Shown piece after piece: positions 1-6,674 of a stretch of DNA of 64,000 bases. The notes under the pieces are model-generated. The model was given only the letters and a program-made list of their open reading frames with translations. It made no database searches and was not told the origin of the DNA. Position 1 is the first letter of the stretch, and every line of letters starts with the position of its first letter. The position numbers and the translations under genes were made by a program. The stretch covers positions 3,410,139-3,474,138 of the forward strand of contig NZ_JAASRM010000001.1 of the NCBI RefSeq assembly GCF_011761565.1, read 5' to 3'. Origin of the DNA: Rhizomicrobium palustre (GTDB lineage Bacteria; Pseudomonadota; Alphaproteobacteria; Micropepsales; Micropepsaceae).

Positions 1-2
1 AA

Positions 3-275
3 CTTTTTCGTGAGGAACGCGCCGCCAATGGCAGTGGTCCTTGGTATCTGCATTTATTTCCGGATATGCGCAGCTCGGTGGTGGAAAAAGCTGCACGGGA
101 GCGCTTGGCTCTTGCCAAGAAACGCGCCCTCCTGGAGCGCGACATGTTCGGGGCCGCGACGCTGATCTGTAATGCCGATGCGACCGCCGTCTTCCGTCGC
201 ACCGTGCCAAGTTCGTCCGATGCTGTCGAAACCTTGCGGGTTGCGGCCGATGCCGCGCTCGAATGGAAGCGGTGA
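3..275 (+). CDS. Hypothetical protein, C-terminal fragment (partial)
   Basis: The frame is open from the left edge of the window to a TGA at 273-275, giving the last 90 residues of a longer protein. It is rich in Ala, Arg and Glu, with a basic helical stretch around KAARERLALAKKRALLERD, and has no signal peptide or membrane segment in the visible part. I do not recognise a family. The stop lies 7 nt before the next start (283), so it is probably co-transcribed with the YbjN-like gene. The true start is outside the window. Confidence 0.6.
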   Translation, partial: LFREERAANGSGPWYLHLFPDMRSSVVEKAARERLALAKKRALLERDMFGAATLICNADATAVFRRTVPSSSDAVETLRVAADAALEWKR

Positions 276-282
276 GGGCGTC

Positions 283-1329
283 ATGGCGAAAGACAATAAG
301 GTCATTGGCTATATGACCCCGGCTGATCTCGTGGCGCTGATGCGCGAGACTGGCAACATTCTGGTGCAAGAGACGACGGTCTCCGACGGCAAGCCCGCCA
401 TCCACGCGGCGTTGCGCGTCGTCAACGCACAGACTGGGGAACAGCTTCCGGGCGGGCTGCCGTTTTCGGTGGTGATGTTTAAATCACCTACCGAGCCCAG
501 CTTCTCCAACATCGCGATTGGCACCATCGTTCCGGCGGCCGAACTCGATATCCGTTTGCCGCGGGACTATTTCAATTTCTGTAACCAGCGGCTGCGGTTC
601 ATGCGGGTGTTCCCGTTGGATGAGCGTTCATTTGTCATCCAAATGGATCTCATTCTGCACAACGCCACACGCGAATACGTCAAGTTCAGCCTTGGCGTCT
701 GGGGCGCATTGTTCACACAGGTGCTGTTCGAGTTGATGGGCAGAGGCCGCGAGTCTCTTGTGCATGCGGCGGAAGTCTATGCCGCCACTGATGTGGCGCA
801 GAATTATGTCTCTACTGTCACCGCGTCAGATGCAGAGGCGCCGGTGGAAGAGACGGTGACGGAGCCCGTCACACAAGCAACGGAGGTGGTGAATGCCTCT
901 GTTGGGCAAAGCGGTCAGGCCGAGGCTGAGATCAGCGCGGCGTCCACCGAGATCGTGCCCGTTGAAAGCGTGCCGGTCGAGGTTGCGCCCGAGGAAACCG
1001 TCCCGGCGGCTTGCCAAGAAGAGGCGAGCGACTTTGTCGCCGAAGGGCCGTACTCAACGCTCGCTCCAGAGCCTGCCAGTGAAACGCCTACCGAAACTTC
1101 CAGCGAGGTTGCGCCGGAAATCACCGAGCCCGAGCATGAATCCCTGCTCGTGCGCAATTATCGCCTGATGCACAGCGAACCTGCGGAAGGCAAGGACATG
1201 CCGGAAGAGGTGATCGTTTCGGATACGGTTGTGGCGAATGACGCCGAAGCTTCGCCGGAAGCCGCGCCAGCGCTGCATGAAAATCTGCTGCCGTCGGCAG
1301 CAAAAGAAGAGGAAAGGCTGGCGGTTTGA
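283..1329 (+). CDS. YbjN-domain protein with long acidic Ala/Glu/Pro tail
   Basis: 348 aa. Residues about 1-165 resemble the YbjN family (annotated as putative sensory transduction regulators with a type III chaperone-like fold): a start like TPADLVALMRETG, a central segment LPRDYFNFCNQRLRFMRV in the place of the family's WN..kRF motif, and a following MDLIL strand. From about residue 175 to the end the protein is low-complexity Ala, Glu, Pro, Val and Thr, probably disordered. A longer in-frame start exists at 172 but lies inside the preceding gene; ATG 283 has a GAGGG ribosome site 5 nt upstream. A strong terminator follows at 1351. Molecular function is unknown; the family call rests on motif resemblance only. 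Confidence 0.6.
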   Translation: MAKDNKVIGYMTPADLVALMRETGNILVQETTVSDGKPAIHAALRVVNAQTGEQLPGGLPFSVVMFKSPTEPSFSNIAIGTIVPAAELDIRLPRDYFNFCNQRLRFMRVFPLDERSFVIQMDLILHNATREYVKFSLGVWGALFTQVLFELMGRGRESLVHAAEVYAATDVAQNYVSTVTASDAEAPVEETVTEPVTQATEVVNASVGQSGQAEAEISAASTEIVPVESVPVEVAPEETVPAACQEEASDFVAEGPYSTLAPEPASETPTETSSEVAPEITEPEHESLLVRNYRLMHSEPAEGKDMPEEVIVSDTVVANDAEASPEAAPALHENLLPSAAKEEERLAV

Positions 1330-1350
1330 TCGCGCCGCCATGCCAAGCCA

Positions 1351-1380
1351 AGAGCCGGGCAATGTCCCGGCTCTTTTTTT
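1351..1380 (+). terminator. Intrinsic terminator of the YbjN-like gene
   Basis: AGAGCCGGG and CCCGGCTCT form a 9-bp stem around a short loop, followed directly by a run of T. It lies 21 nt after the stop codon at 1329. Confidence 0.9.
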
Positions 1381-1398
1381 GTGACGGTGTCTAGAAAT

Positions 1399-1563
1399 TC
1401 AATGGTGTAAAGCGGCCGCGATCACGCCCAGGTGATAGGGCCAGATGAACAGCGCGATGATGGCTGGCCAGACGCTCAGCTTCATATAGCCGATGGTGAA
1501 AAGCCAGCCCGCGAACCACACCAGGCCGCCTGACCCGCTATTGACGACTTTGTACCGTTCCAT
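1399..1563 (-). CDS. Small two-helix membrane protein (54 aa)
   Basis: Reading the minus strand from ATG 1563 gives a 54-aa protein that starts MERYKVVNSG and ends AAALHH. It has a basic N-terminus and two hydrophobic stretches, about residues 13-26 (GLVWFAGWLFTIGY) and 30-52 (SVWPAIIALFIWPYHLGV and onward), separated by a short MKL turn. A GGGTGGGG purine run sits just upstream of the start. It is too short for common length cut-offs but is compact, Trp-rich and membrane-like. No family recognised; it sits tail to tail with the YbjN-like gene. Confidence 0.55.
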   Translation of the reverse strand: MERYKVVNSGSGGLVWFAGWLFTIGYMKLSVWPAIIALFIWPYHLGVIAAALHH

Positions 1564-1653
1564 GGAACCCCACCCTTTGGAACTATCCTAACCTCAGCTT
1601 TCGCGCTCGTGCCAGCGAAAGGATTGTCGCGAGGGCCGCGAATGCGGGTTGTG

Positions 1654-1685
1654 GTAAAAAAGAAAGGCGGCCCGAGAGCCGCCTT
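1654..1685 (-). terminator. Intrinsic terminator of the ZnuD-like receptor gene
   Basis: On the minus strand AAGGCGGC and GCCGCCTT form an 8-bp stem with loop TCTCGG, followed by CTTTTTT-type sequence. It lies about 22 nt past the stop at 1708. Confidence 0.85.
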
Positions 1686-1707
1686 CCCGAAAGAACTGTC
1701 GCAGAAC

Positions 1708-3690
1708 TTATAATTTCGCGGTCAGCACCACGCGGATATCGCGGCCCGGCGCCACCACCAGATCCTTGTTGAACGCGGCGGCGTTGCGTTCCTCTGCATT
1801 GGTGAGATTATGGCCGATGAGTTCGATCTGATAGCCGTCCATCGGGCGCCAAGCGAGCTTGGCGTTCAGCTCGGTATAGCCGCCGGTGGCGGTATCGAAG
1901 GCGCCCGCATCGGTCTGCTTGCCGGCCGCGGTGGCATTTACGCCGAGGTCGAATTGATCGCTTTCCCAGGCAAGACCCCAGCCGATCCGCATCGCGGGAA
2001 TGCGTGGAACATTGCTGCCGTCATTAAGGGTCGCGCGGACGAAATCACCCTGAAGCGTGCCGACCAGGCCACCAGAGCCGTACTCGTACAAGGTCAGCGA
2101 TCCCTTGCCTTCCAAGCCCCAGAAATGCGCGCCTTGCTGGCGATAGAAGAGCTCGCGCAGATCGCCGCCGCCCACCGAGCAGACGCCATCGTCGCTGCAG
2201 GATTGGCCGTTCAACGCGCCATAGATGTAATTATCGAACCAGGAACTCCAGGCGCTGAAGTCAGCGTTGAACTTGCCGAGGCGCAGTCGGGCGGTGCCTT
2301 CCAGCGAATTGGAGCGTTCGATCTTCAGCGTGGGATCGCCGGTTTCATAGGTTTGAGGGCCGTCATGGCCGCCACGCGCGAAGAGTTCTGTTTGGGCCGG
2401 GGCGCGTCCCGCGGAGGAGGCAGTAAGACCCAGCTTGAGGAAATCGCTGGCGTCGTAGAGAAGCCCGATGGCGCCGCTGACGGGTGTGTAATCGCGCGTC
2501 GTGCGCACATCGCTCGCGGGTGTGCCGGTGATGCGGACATTCTCGATGCGCGCGCTGGTTTCAAGATGCAGGGTTTTGCTCAGATCGCTGTCGGCGAAGA
2601 TGTAGCCCGCGACTGAGTTGGTCTGTGTCGGGAAAAGATAGGAGCTGTCCTGACCGATGGCAGAGAAGCCGCGATTCTGCACCTGCAGACCGACCGCCGC
2701 ATTGGAGATCGGACCGATAGCGCCGATCAACTGCTCGATATGGGCATCCAGCTCCTTGTTCTTGAAGGTGGTGTTGACCGAGCCGTCGGGGTTCTTTTCC
2801 TCGTGGCTGTAATTGGCATAGCTCGCATCGACATTGAGCGCACCGAACGGGCCAGCCCCGACATCGAAGGACGAACGCGACAGGAACTTGGTCTGCCGCA
2901 TCAGGATATAGGTGGTATCGCTCGGGATGCCGTATTTGCCGTCATATTGAATGACCGCAGCGCCAGTGTGGCTGTTGTTGCCAAAGAAATAGGTCGAACC
3001 CGCGGAGAACCCATTACCGACAAAGAAGCTGTTGGCTTGGGTGCCGTTCGGCGTGTCGTAATTGCCAGCAGTCCGGTAAAAGCCGTCCGCGTGAATGGCA
3101 AAATTGCCCGCCGCGATATCGGTCATCACCGAGCCTTCGCCGGTATTGGCCGAAGAGCCATAGGTGCCTGACACCTCGGTCGACATGGTCTTTTCCGGCA
3201 GGGCGGTCGGCACGCGGTTGTTGATGGCGTTGATCACGCCGCCCAGCGCCTGGCTGCCATAGCGAAGCGTCGCCGCGCCGCGCACCACTTCGATTTGTTG
3301 CGTCGATAATGGATCCAGCGGTACGCCATGGTCGGGGCCGATATCGGATACGTCCGAGCTGGAAAGCCCGTCTTCCACCAGCTTGACGCGGGAGGCGTCC
3401 ATGCCGCGGATGATTGGGCGGGAGGCACCGGCGGCGAAGCCGGAGCCGCTCACACCCGGCACATTGGCGAGCGCATCGGCGATATTGCCGCCCGCAGCGT
3501 CCAGAATGGTGCTGCGATCGACCTGGGTAGTGATCGAGGCGCTGGCATCAAGGCCTTTGGCGATCGGAGAGGCGGTCACCACGACGGTTTCAACGCCGCT
3601 CGCGCGATCGGGGCTATAAACCTGCTGCGCAAAGGACGGGCAGGTGCAGGCTGCCGCGGCTGCGGACAGCATCAGATACTTACGGAACAC
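1708..3690 (-). CDS. TonB-dependent outer-membrane receptor, ZnuD-like (probable zinc uptake)
   Basis: 660 aa: a signal peptide (residues 1-21, ending PSFAQ), a TonB-box-like ETVVVTAS near residue 35, a plug domain (about 45-160) and a C-terminal beta barrel ending in VVLTAKL. The plug carries DVSDIGPDHGVPLDP followed by IEVVRGAATLRYGSQALGG and INNRVP, which closely matches the plug of the ZnuD family of zinc receptors. Together with a DUF2946 protein upstream in the same direction and a divergent Fur-superfamily gene, this suggests metal uptake, most likely zinc or zinc-haem; the substrate is inferred. The gap to the upstream gene is 63 nt, so the two probably share a transcript. Confidence 0.75.
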   Translation of the reverse strand: MFRKYLMLSAAAAACTCPSFAQQVYSPDRASGVETVVVTASPIAKGLDASASITTQVDRSTILDAAGGNIADALANVPGVSGSGFAAGASRPIIRGMDASRVKLVEDGLSSSDVSDIGPDHGVPLDPLSTQQIEVVRGAATLRYGSQALGGVINAINNRVPTALPEKTMSTEVSGTYGSSANTGEGSVMTDIAAGNFAIHADGFYRTAGNYDTPNGTQANSFFVGNGFSAGSTYFFGNNSHTGAAVIQYDGKYGIPSDTTYILMRQTKFLSRSSFDVGAGPFGALNVDASYANYSHEEKNPDGSVNTTFKNKELDAHIEQLIGAIGPISNAAVGLQVQNRGFSAIGQDSSYLFPTQTNSVAGYIFADSDLSKTLHLETSARIENVRITGTPASDVRTTRDYTPVSGAIGLLYDASDFLKLGLTASSAGRAPAQTELFARGGHDGPQTYETGDPTLKIERSNSLEGTARLRLGKFNADFSAWSSWFDNYIYGALNGQSCSDDGVCSVGGGDLRELFYRQQGAHFWGLEGKGSLTLYEYGSGGLVGTLQGDFVRATLNDGSNVPRIPAMRIGWGLAWESDQFDLGVNATAAGKQTDAGAFDTATGGYTELNAKLAWRPMDGYQIELIGHNLTNAEERNAAAFNKDLVVAPGRDIRVVLTAKL

Positions 3691-3753
3691 GGATAATCTC
3701 CACGTCAGAAGGAATGCATGGGGCTCAAAAAGCCCGCGTGTCAGGGTTTCACT

Positions 3754-4134
3754 TCAGGCGTGGTGTGGAGGTGCGCGGCCGTTCCAGCTATGTGAGGTCG
3801 CGCGTGCGAGATGGAATGGGGCCAGGATGAATGGCACCAGAGACACCGCCATGGTGGGCGGCACGGTGACGATCTTGGCCGGCAGAAGATAAACGCCGCC
3901 ATGCAGGTATTCCTGGCAGAGCAAGCATTGATCGGTGCTCAGCGGCGCTTTGCTGCTTGATGGTGCGGAAATGCTGGTGGTGACGCTGGAAGCGGCGAGA
4001 AGCTTGGGCAGATCATGCAAATGGGTCTGCACCAGGAAGGCTTGCACGCTGAAAAACAGGAGTACGACAAGGCTGATTGCTGCGCGCAACGCGCTCAGCT
4101 TTCCAGCTTTTGTATGTGTCGTAACCACCCGCAT
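3754..4134 (-). CDS. DUF2946-like membrane-anchored CxxC protein
   Basis: 126 aa. An N-terminal hydrophobic segment (about 16-36, LRAAISLVVLLFFSVQAFLV) is followed by the metal-ligand-like string QTHLHDLPK, a CLLCQE (CxxC) motif near residue 70, a second hydrophobic stretch and the terminal WNGRAPP. A small periplasm-facing protein with a helix, a CxxC and a closing RAPP motif fits DUF2946 proteins, which commonly sit beside metal-uptake TonB receptors. Precise function is unknown; a metal-handling partner of the receptor 63 nt downstream is inference. Confidence 0.6.
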   Translation of the reverse strand: MRVVTTHTKAGKLSALRAAISLVVLLFFSVQAFLVQTHLHDLPKLLAASSVTTSISAPSSSKAPLSTDQCLLCQEYLHGGVYLLPAKIVTVPPTMAVSLVPFILAPFHLARATSHSWNGRAPPHHA

Positions 4135-4560
4135 GATTCCGTTCTACGCTGCACCACACGCTTCACGCAACTTACCAAAGCTGTAATTTTGCAAGTTCGT
4201 TAGCAGCGCCACGCGGTTGCTGTGAGGGTGCCGTATTCCCGCCGCTATATGCAAATCAGGCGTGCAGAGGATCTCTTTTCAGCTTTGGATGTGAGGGCTG
4301 CCCGGTTTGGGGGAGTTTGGCACGGCCAAGTGCAACATTCCGCGACGGCAATTGCCGTTGCAAAGACTCCTGAGCCATTTCTAATAGAACGGGAAATGTG
4401 GGTGGAGGAGTATTCCCAAGACGTAAGGGAAAACCCTAACTACGTGCGCCTGACGCGCGGTGTCACTCTATCATCTAATAGTAAGTTGCATCTAGAACCC
4501 CAATTTCGGGGTGTTGGCCGGGATTTTACAATCGATTGGCGCATGGAACGACGCGGGGGC
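4135..4560 (+). other. Divergent intergenic region, metal-uptake operon / Irr-like gene
   Basis: 426 nt without a convincing gene. The frame of the downstream regulator stays open back to 4222, but the extra 113 residues match nothing in the Fur family. The region should contain both divergent promoters. It is AT-richer than the genes around it and holds the octamer TCTAATAG twice (4380-4387 and 4474-4481), plus a TCTAGAA at 4491-4497. Confidence 0.6.
4379..4389. promoter_or_regulatory. Palindrome TTCTAATAGAA, candidate Fur/Irr-family operator
   Basis: Perfect inverted repeat TTCTA-A-TAGAA between the divergent metal-receptor and Irr-like genes. Irr-type iron control elements contain TTTAGAA/TTCTAAA half sites, so the composition is similar, but the spacing differs from the published consensus. 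Low confidence. Confidence 0.3.
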
Positions 4561-4992
4561 ATGTTGATGACTGGGTTTGACGATGCGGCGATCGCGCGGT
4601 TGCGCAAGGCGGGATTGCGTCCGACGCGTCAGCGCCGCGAGCTGGCTGAAATCCTTTTCGCCGAGACGAGTGAAGCGCTCACAGCCGAAGGCTTACATGC
4701 GCTCGCTGTGAAGGCCGGCATCCGGGTCTCGCTGGCAACTGTTTATGGCACGCTGCACAGCTTCTGCGGCGCTGGTTTGGTGCGGGAGATTTCGATCGAC
4801 TCCAAGCGCTATTTCGATACCAACATCGACAACCACCAGTATTTCTTTTTCGAGGAAGAACGCCGTCTCGTCGGCGTCACGGAATTAGAGACGGGCTATC
4901 GCGATATGCCGCCGCCCCCGGAAGGGCGCCGGGTCAGCCGTGTGGATGTTGTCGTGCGTTTGCGCAAGGACGAGCCCTTTCACAGGCGTTAA
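4561..4992 (+). CDS. irr: Fur-superfamily regulator, Irr-like
   Basis: 143 aa from ATG 4561 (GGGGG 6 nt upstream). The winged-helix domain shows LRKAGLRPTRQRRELAEIL and VSLATVYGTLHSF, then YFDTN and a C-terminal RVSRVDVVVRLRK, which match the Irr (iron response regulator) branch rather than Fur or Zur. Irr normally represses or activates iron and haem genes and is degraded or inactivated on haem binding. Here the N-terminal GCPWHD-type haem motif is absent and the usual three-His motif reads DNHQYFFF, leaving one His. It is divergent from the ZnuD-like operon, which it may regulate. ATG 4567 is an alternative start. Confidence 0.75.
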   Translation: MLMTGFDDAAIARLRKAGLRPTRQRRELAEILFAETSEALTAEGLHALAVKAGIRVSLATVYGTLHSFCGAGLVREISIDSKRYFDTNIDNHQYFFFEEERRLVGVTELETGYRDMPPPPEGRRVSRVDVVVRLRKDEPFHRR

Positions 4993-5059
4993 GGGATTGA
5001 CCGGAACAGCCGGTCTGCGTTTAACCGCTCATTGAAATCCGTTATGGTACAAAACAGGT

Positions 5060-5491
5060 ATGTGCCAGATACGTAAATGCTCGGCGGCCGATTTTGAGCG
5101 CGTCGTCACGCTATTAAGGCAGCTTTGGCCCACCAAATCGCTGGACCAAAAGCGCCTTAAGACGGTGTGGGATCGCGCCCTCACCAACTCCAGCCAGCAT
5201 TTGATTTGCGCCATTGACGGCGGTGACTTGGTTGGCTTTGCTTCCATGAGCATCAAGAACAACCTTTGGGCTGAAGGTTTCCTCGGCCACGTGGATGAGC
5301 TGATTGTGACGGAGAATTCGCGCGGGCAGGGCATCGGCACCGCACTGGTCGAGCATCTTGTTGGCATCGCCGAGCAGGCGGGCTGCGTGCGCCTGGAACT
5401 CGACAGCGCCTTCCATCGCGAGGAAGCGCACGGCTTTTACGAATCCAAAGGCTTCAAACAGCGCGCCTATATGTTCACGCGCGTGCTTTAA
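5060..5491 (+). CDS. GNAT-family N-acetyltransferase
   Basis: 143 aa, one complete GNAT domain. The acetyl-CoA binding motif A is visible as VTENSRGQGIGTALVEHL (R-x-x-G-x-G), preceded by the strand VDELIV and followed by LDSAFHREEAHGFYESKGF, the typical motif B with its Tyr. Length is normal for a single-domain GNAT. The acceptor substrate cannot be read from sequence. The stop overlaps the stop of the convergent LprI-like gene by 3 nt, so the two genes share a TTAA. Confidence 0.85.
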   Translation: MCQIRKCSAADFERVVTLLRQLWPTKSLDQKRLKTVWDRALTNSSQHLICAIDGGDLVGFASMSIKNNLWAEGFLGHVDELIVTENSRGQGIGTALVEHLVGIAEQAGCVRLELDSAFHREEAHGFYESKGFKQRAYMFTRVL

Positions 5492-6588
5492 CGGTTTTCG
5501 GCGCCAAAGGGCGCAAATCCCGCTTCAAGCTGTTTGACGCGCTGACGTGTGGCCCAGGCTTTCCACTGATCCGCCGTGGTTCCTGGATAGCGTAAAGGCC
5601 CGAACACCGCCCAGGCATCGCGGTATTTGATCCAGCGCCGCTGCACTCCGCGCACGCCGTCTGCCGTCACCGAACCTTGATCGCTCCAATCGGTCTCTTT
5701 CATCACCTTGCGATAAAGGGCATTGAGCTTCGCATCTGCGGCGGCGAAATCATCCGCAGGCGGAAGCTGGTGATTTTCGAACTTATTTACATAGTTGGAA
5801 AGAGCTTCATCCATCGCGCCCAATTCCCCCGTATAGAAGGCGCCGCGCAAAGTGCCGGACATATCCTGCTCATCGCCGGCATGGGCCTCGAAATAGCTCT
5901 GTGCTGCTTTCCGCAATGCCGCAAACGCTGACTTTTGCTCCGATGTGTAGGTGTCTGTCAGCTGGGCTAGCTTGCGGTCACGCTCCGCTTTGAGGTTGTC
6001 TTGCGTGAAGCCTTCGCACGCTCCGGCATGCAGGCCGCTGGTGACATGGTCGCAGAAGAGGAAATTCCCGCTCGTTTTTTCCGTAAGGAATTTCGTCATG
6101 CCCTCAAACTCGGCGATGGTGAGTTCCTGGGAATGACAGATAAGCGCTGTGGCGCGCTTACGGTCTTTGGCAACGCCCCAGCCATTGGCGAGCGCCACCG
6201 CAGCCGTCACTGTGTCATCGGCTGAGAAATTTTTGGAGTTGCGCGGATCGGCAGCGATAGCTTTGAGTTCAGCGGGAACAACTAAGGTCTTGCCGGCCGC
6301 GATACAGCGATCGATGGTGGCCATAGTCTCGTCCGCAAAGAAGGGCTTTTTGCCTCCGCCCGCCAGCATCGCGGAGAGGATCGCTTTGGCCTTGGCGAAA
6401 TCGCCCGCATAGAGCGCCTCGTTCAACCGGTCGTCATCGCTCTCGCCGGGGGCTGGTTTTTTTGCGGTGAGGTCGGCGCTGTTGTGCAGATCATGGCCGA
6501 TGGTTTTGAGAACATCGACATTTTGTTCGACGCCTGCCAGCGCTACCCCGCAGAAGAGCATGCTCGCCCATAGACTATGCCGCATCAC
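5488..6588 (-). CDS. Secreted protein with C-terminal LprI-like (DUF1311) domain
   Basis: 366 aa with a short signal peptide (MMRHSLWASMLFCGVALA). The last about 90 residues, DAKLNALYRKVM through QRRWIKYRDAWAVF, match the LprI N-terminal/DUF1311 domain, named after the lysozyme-inhibitor lipoprotein of mycobacteria. The middle (about 110-180) includes a helical piece with AVALANGWGVAKDRKRATAL, reminiscent of a Sel1-type repeat. Six Cys residues fit an exported, disulfide-bonded protein. Role unknown; envelope or periplasmic location is expected. ATG 6585 is an equally good start. Confidence 0.65.
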   Translation of the reverse strand: MMRHSLWASMLFCGVALAGVEQNVDVLKTIGHDLHNSADLTAKKPAPGESDDDRLNEALYAGDFAKAKAILSAMLAGGGKKPFFADETMATIDRCIAAGKTLVVPAELKAIAADPRNSKNFSADDTVTAAVALANGWGVAKDRKRATALICHSQELTIAEFEGMTKFLTEKTSGNFLFCDHVTSGLHAGACEGFTQDNLKAERDRKLAQLTDTYTSEQKSAFAALRKAAQSYFEAHAGDEQDMSGTLRGAFYTGELGAMDEALSNYVNKFENHQLPPADDFAAADAKLNALYRKVMKETDWSDQGSVTADGVRGVQRRWIKYRDAWAVFGPLRYPGTTADQWKAWATRQRVKQLEAGFAPFGAENR

Positions 6589-6674
6589 ACCGGCCCCCGA
6601 AGCACGGAACGCATCTTAGCATGCGTCCCGCGTCCCGGCGCTTAAGCTTTGTCAATCTCCGTGTCGCAGCCCGG

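Noticed and set aside
172..282. Longer start for the YbjN-like gene
   Set aside because: The extension overlaps the preceding gene; ATG 283 has a proper ribosome site.
4222..4560. 113-residue N-terminal extension of the Irr-like regulator
   Set aside because: No resemblance to Fur-family N-termini, covers the expected promoter region, and a good ribosome site lies directly before ATG 4561.
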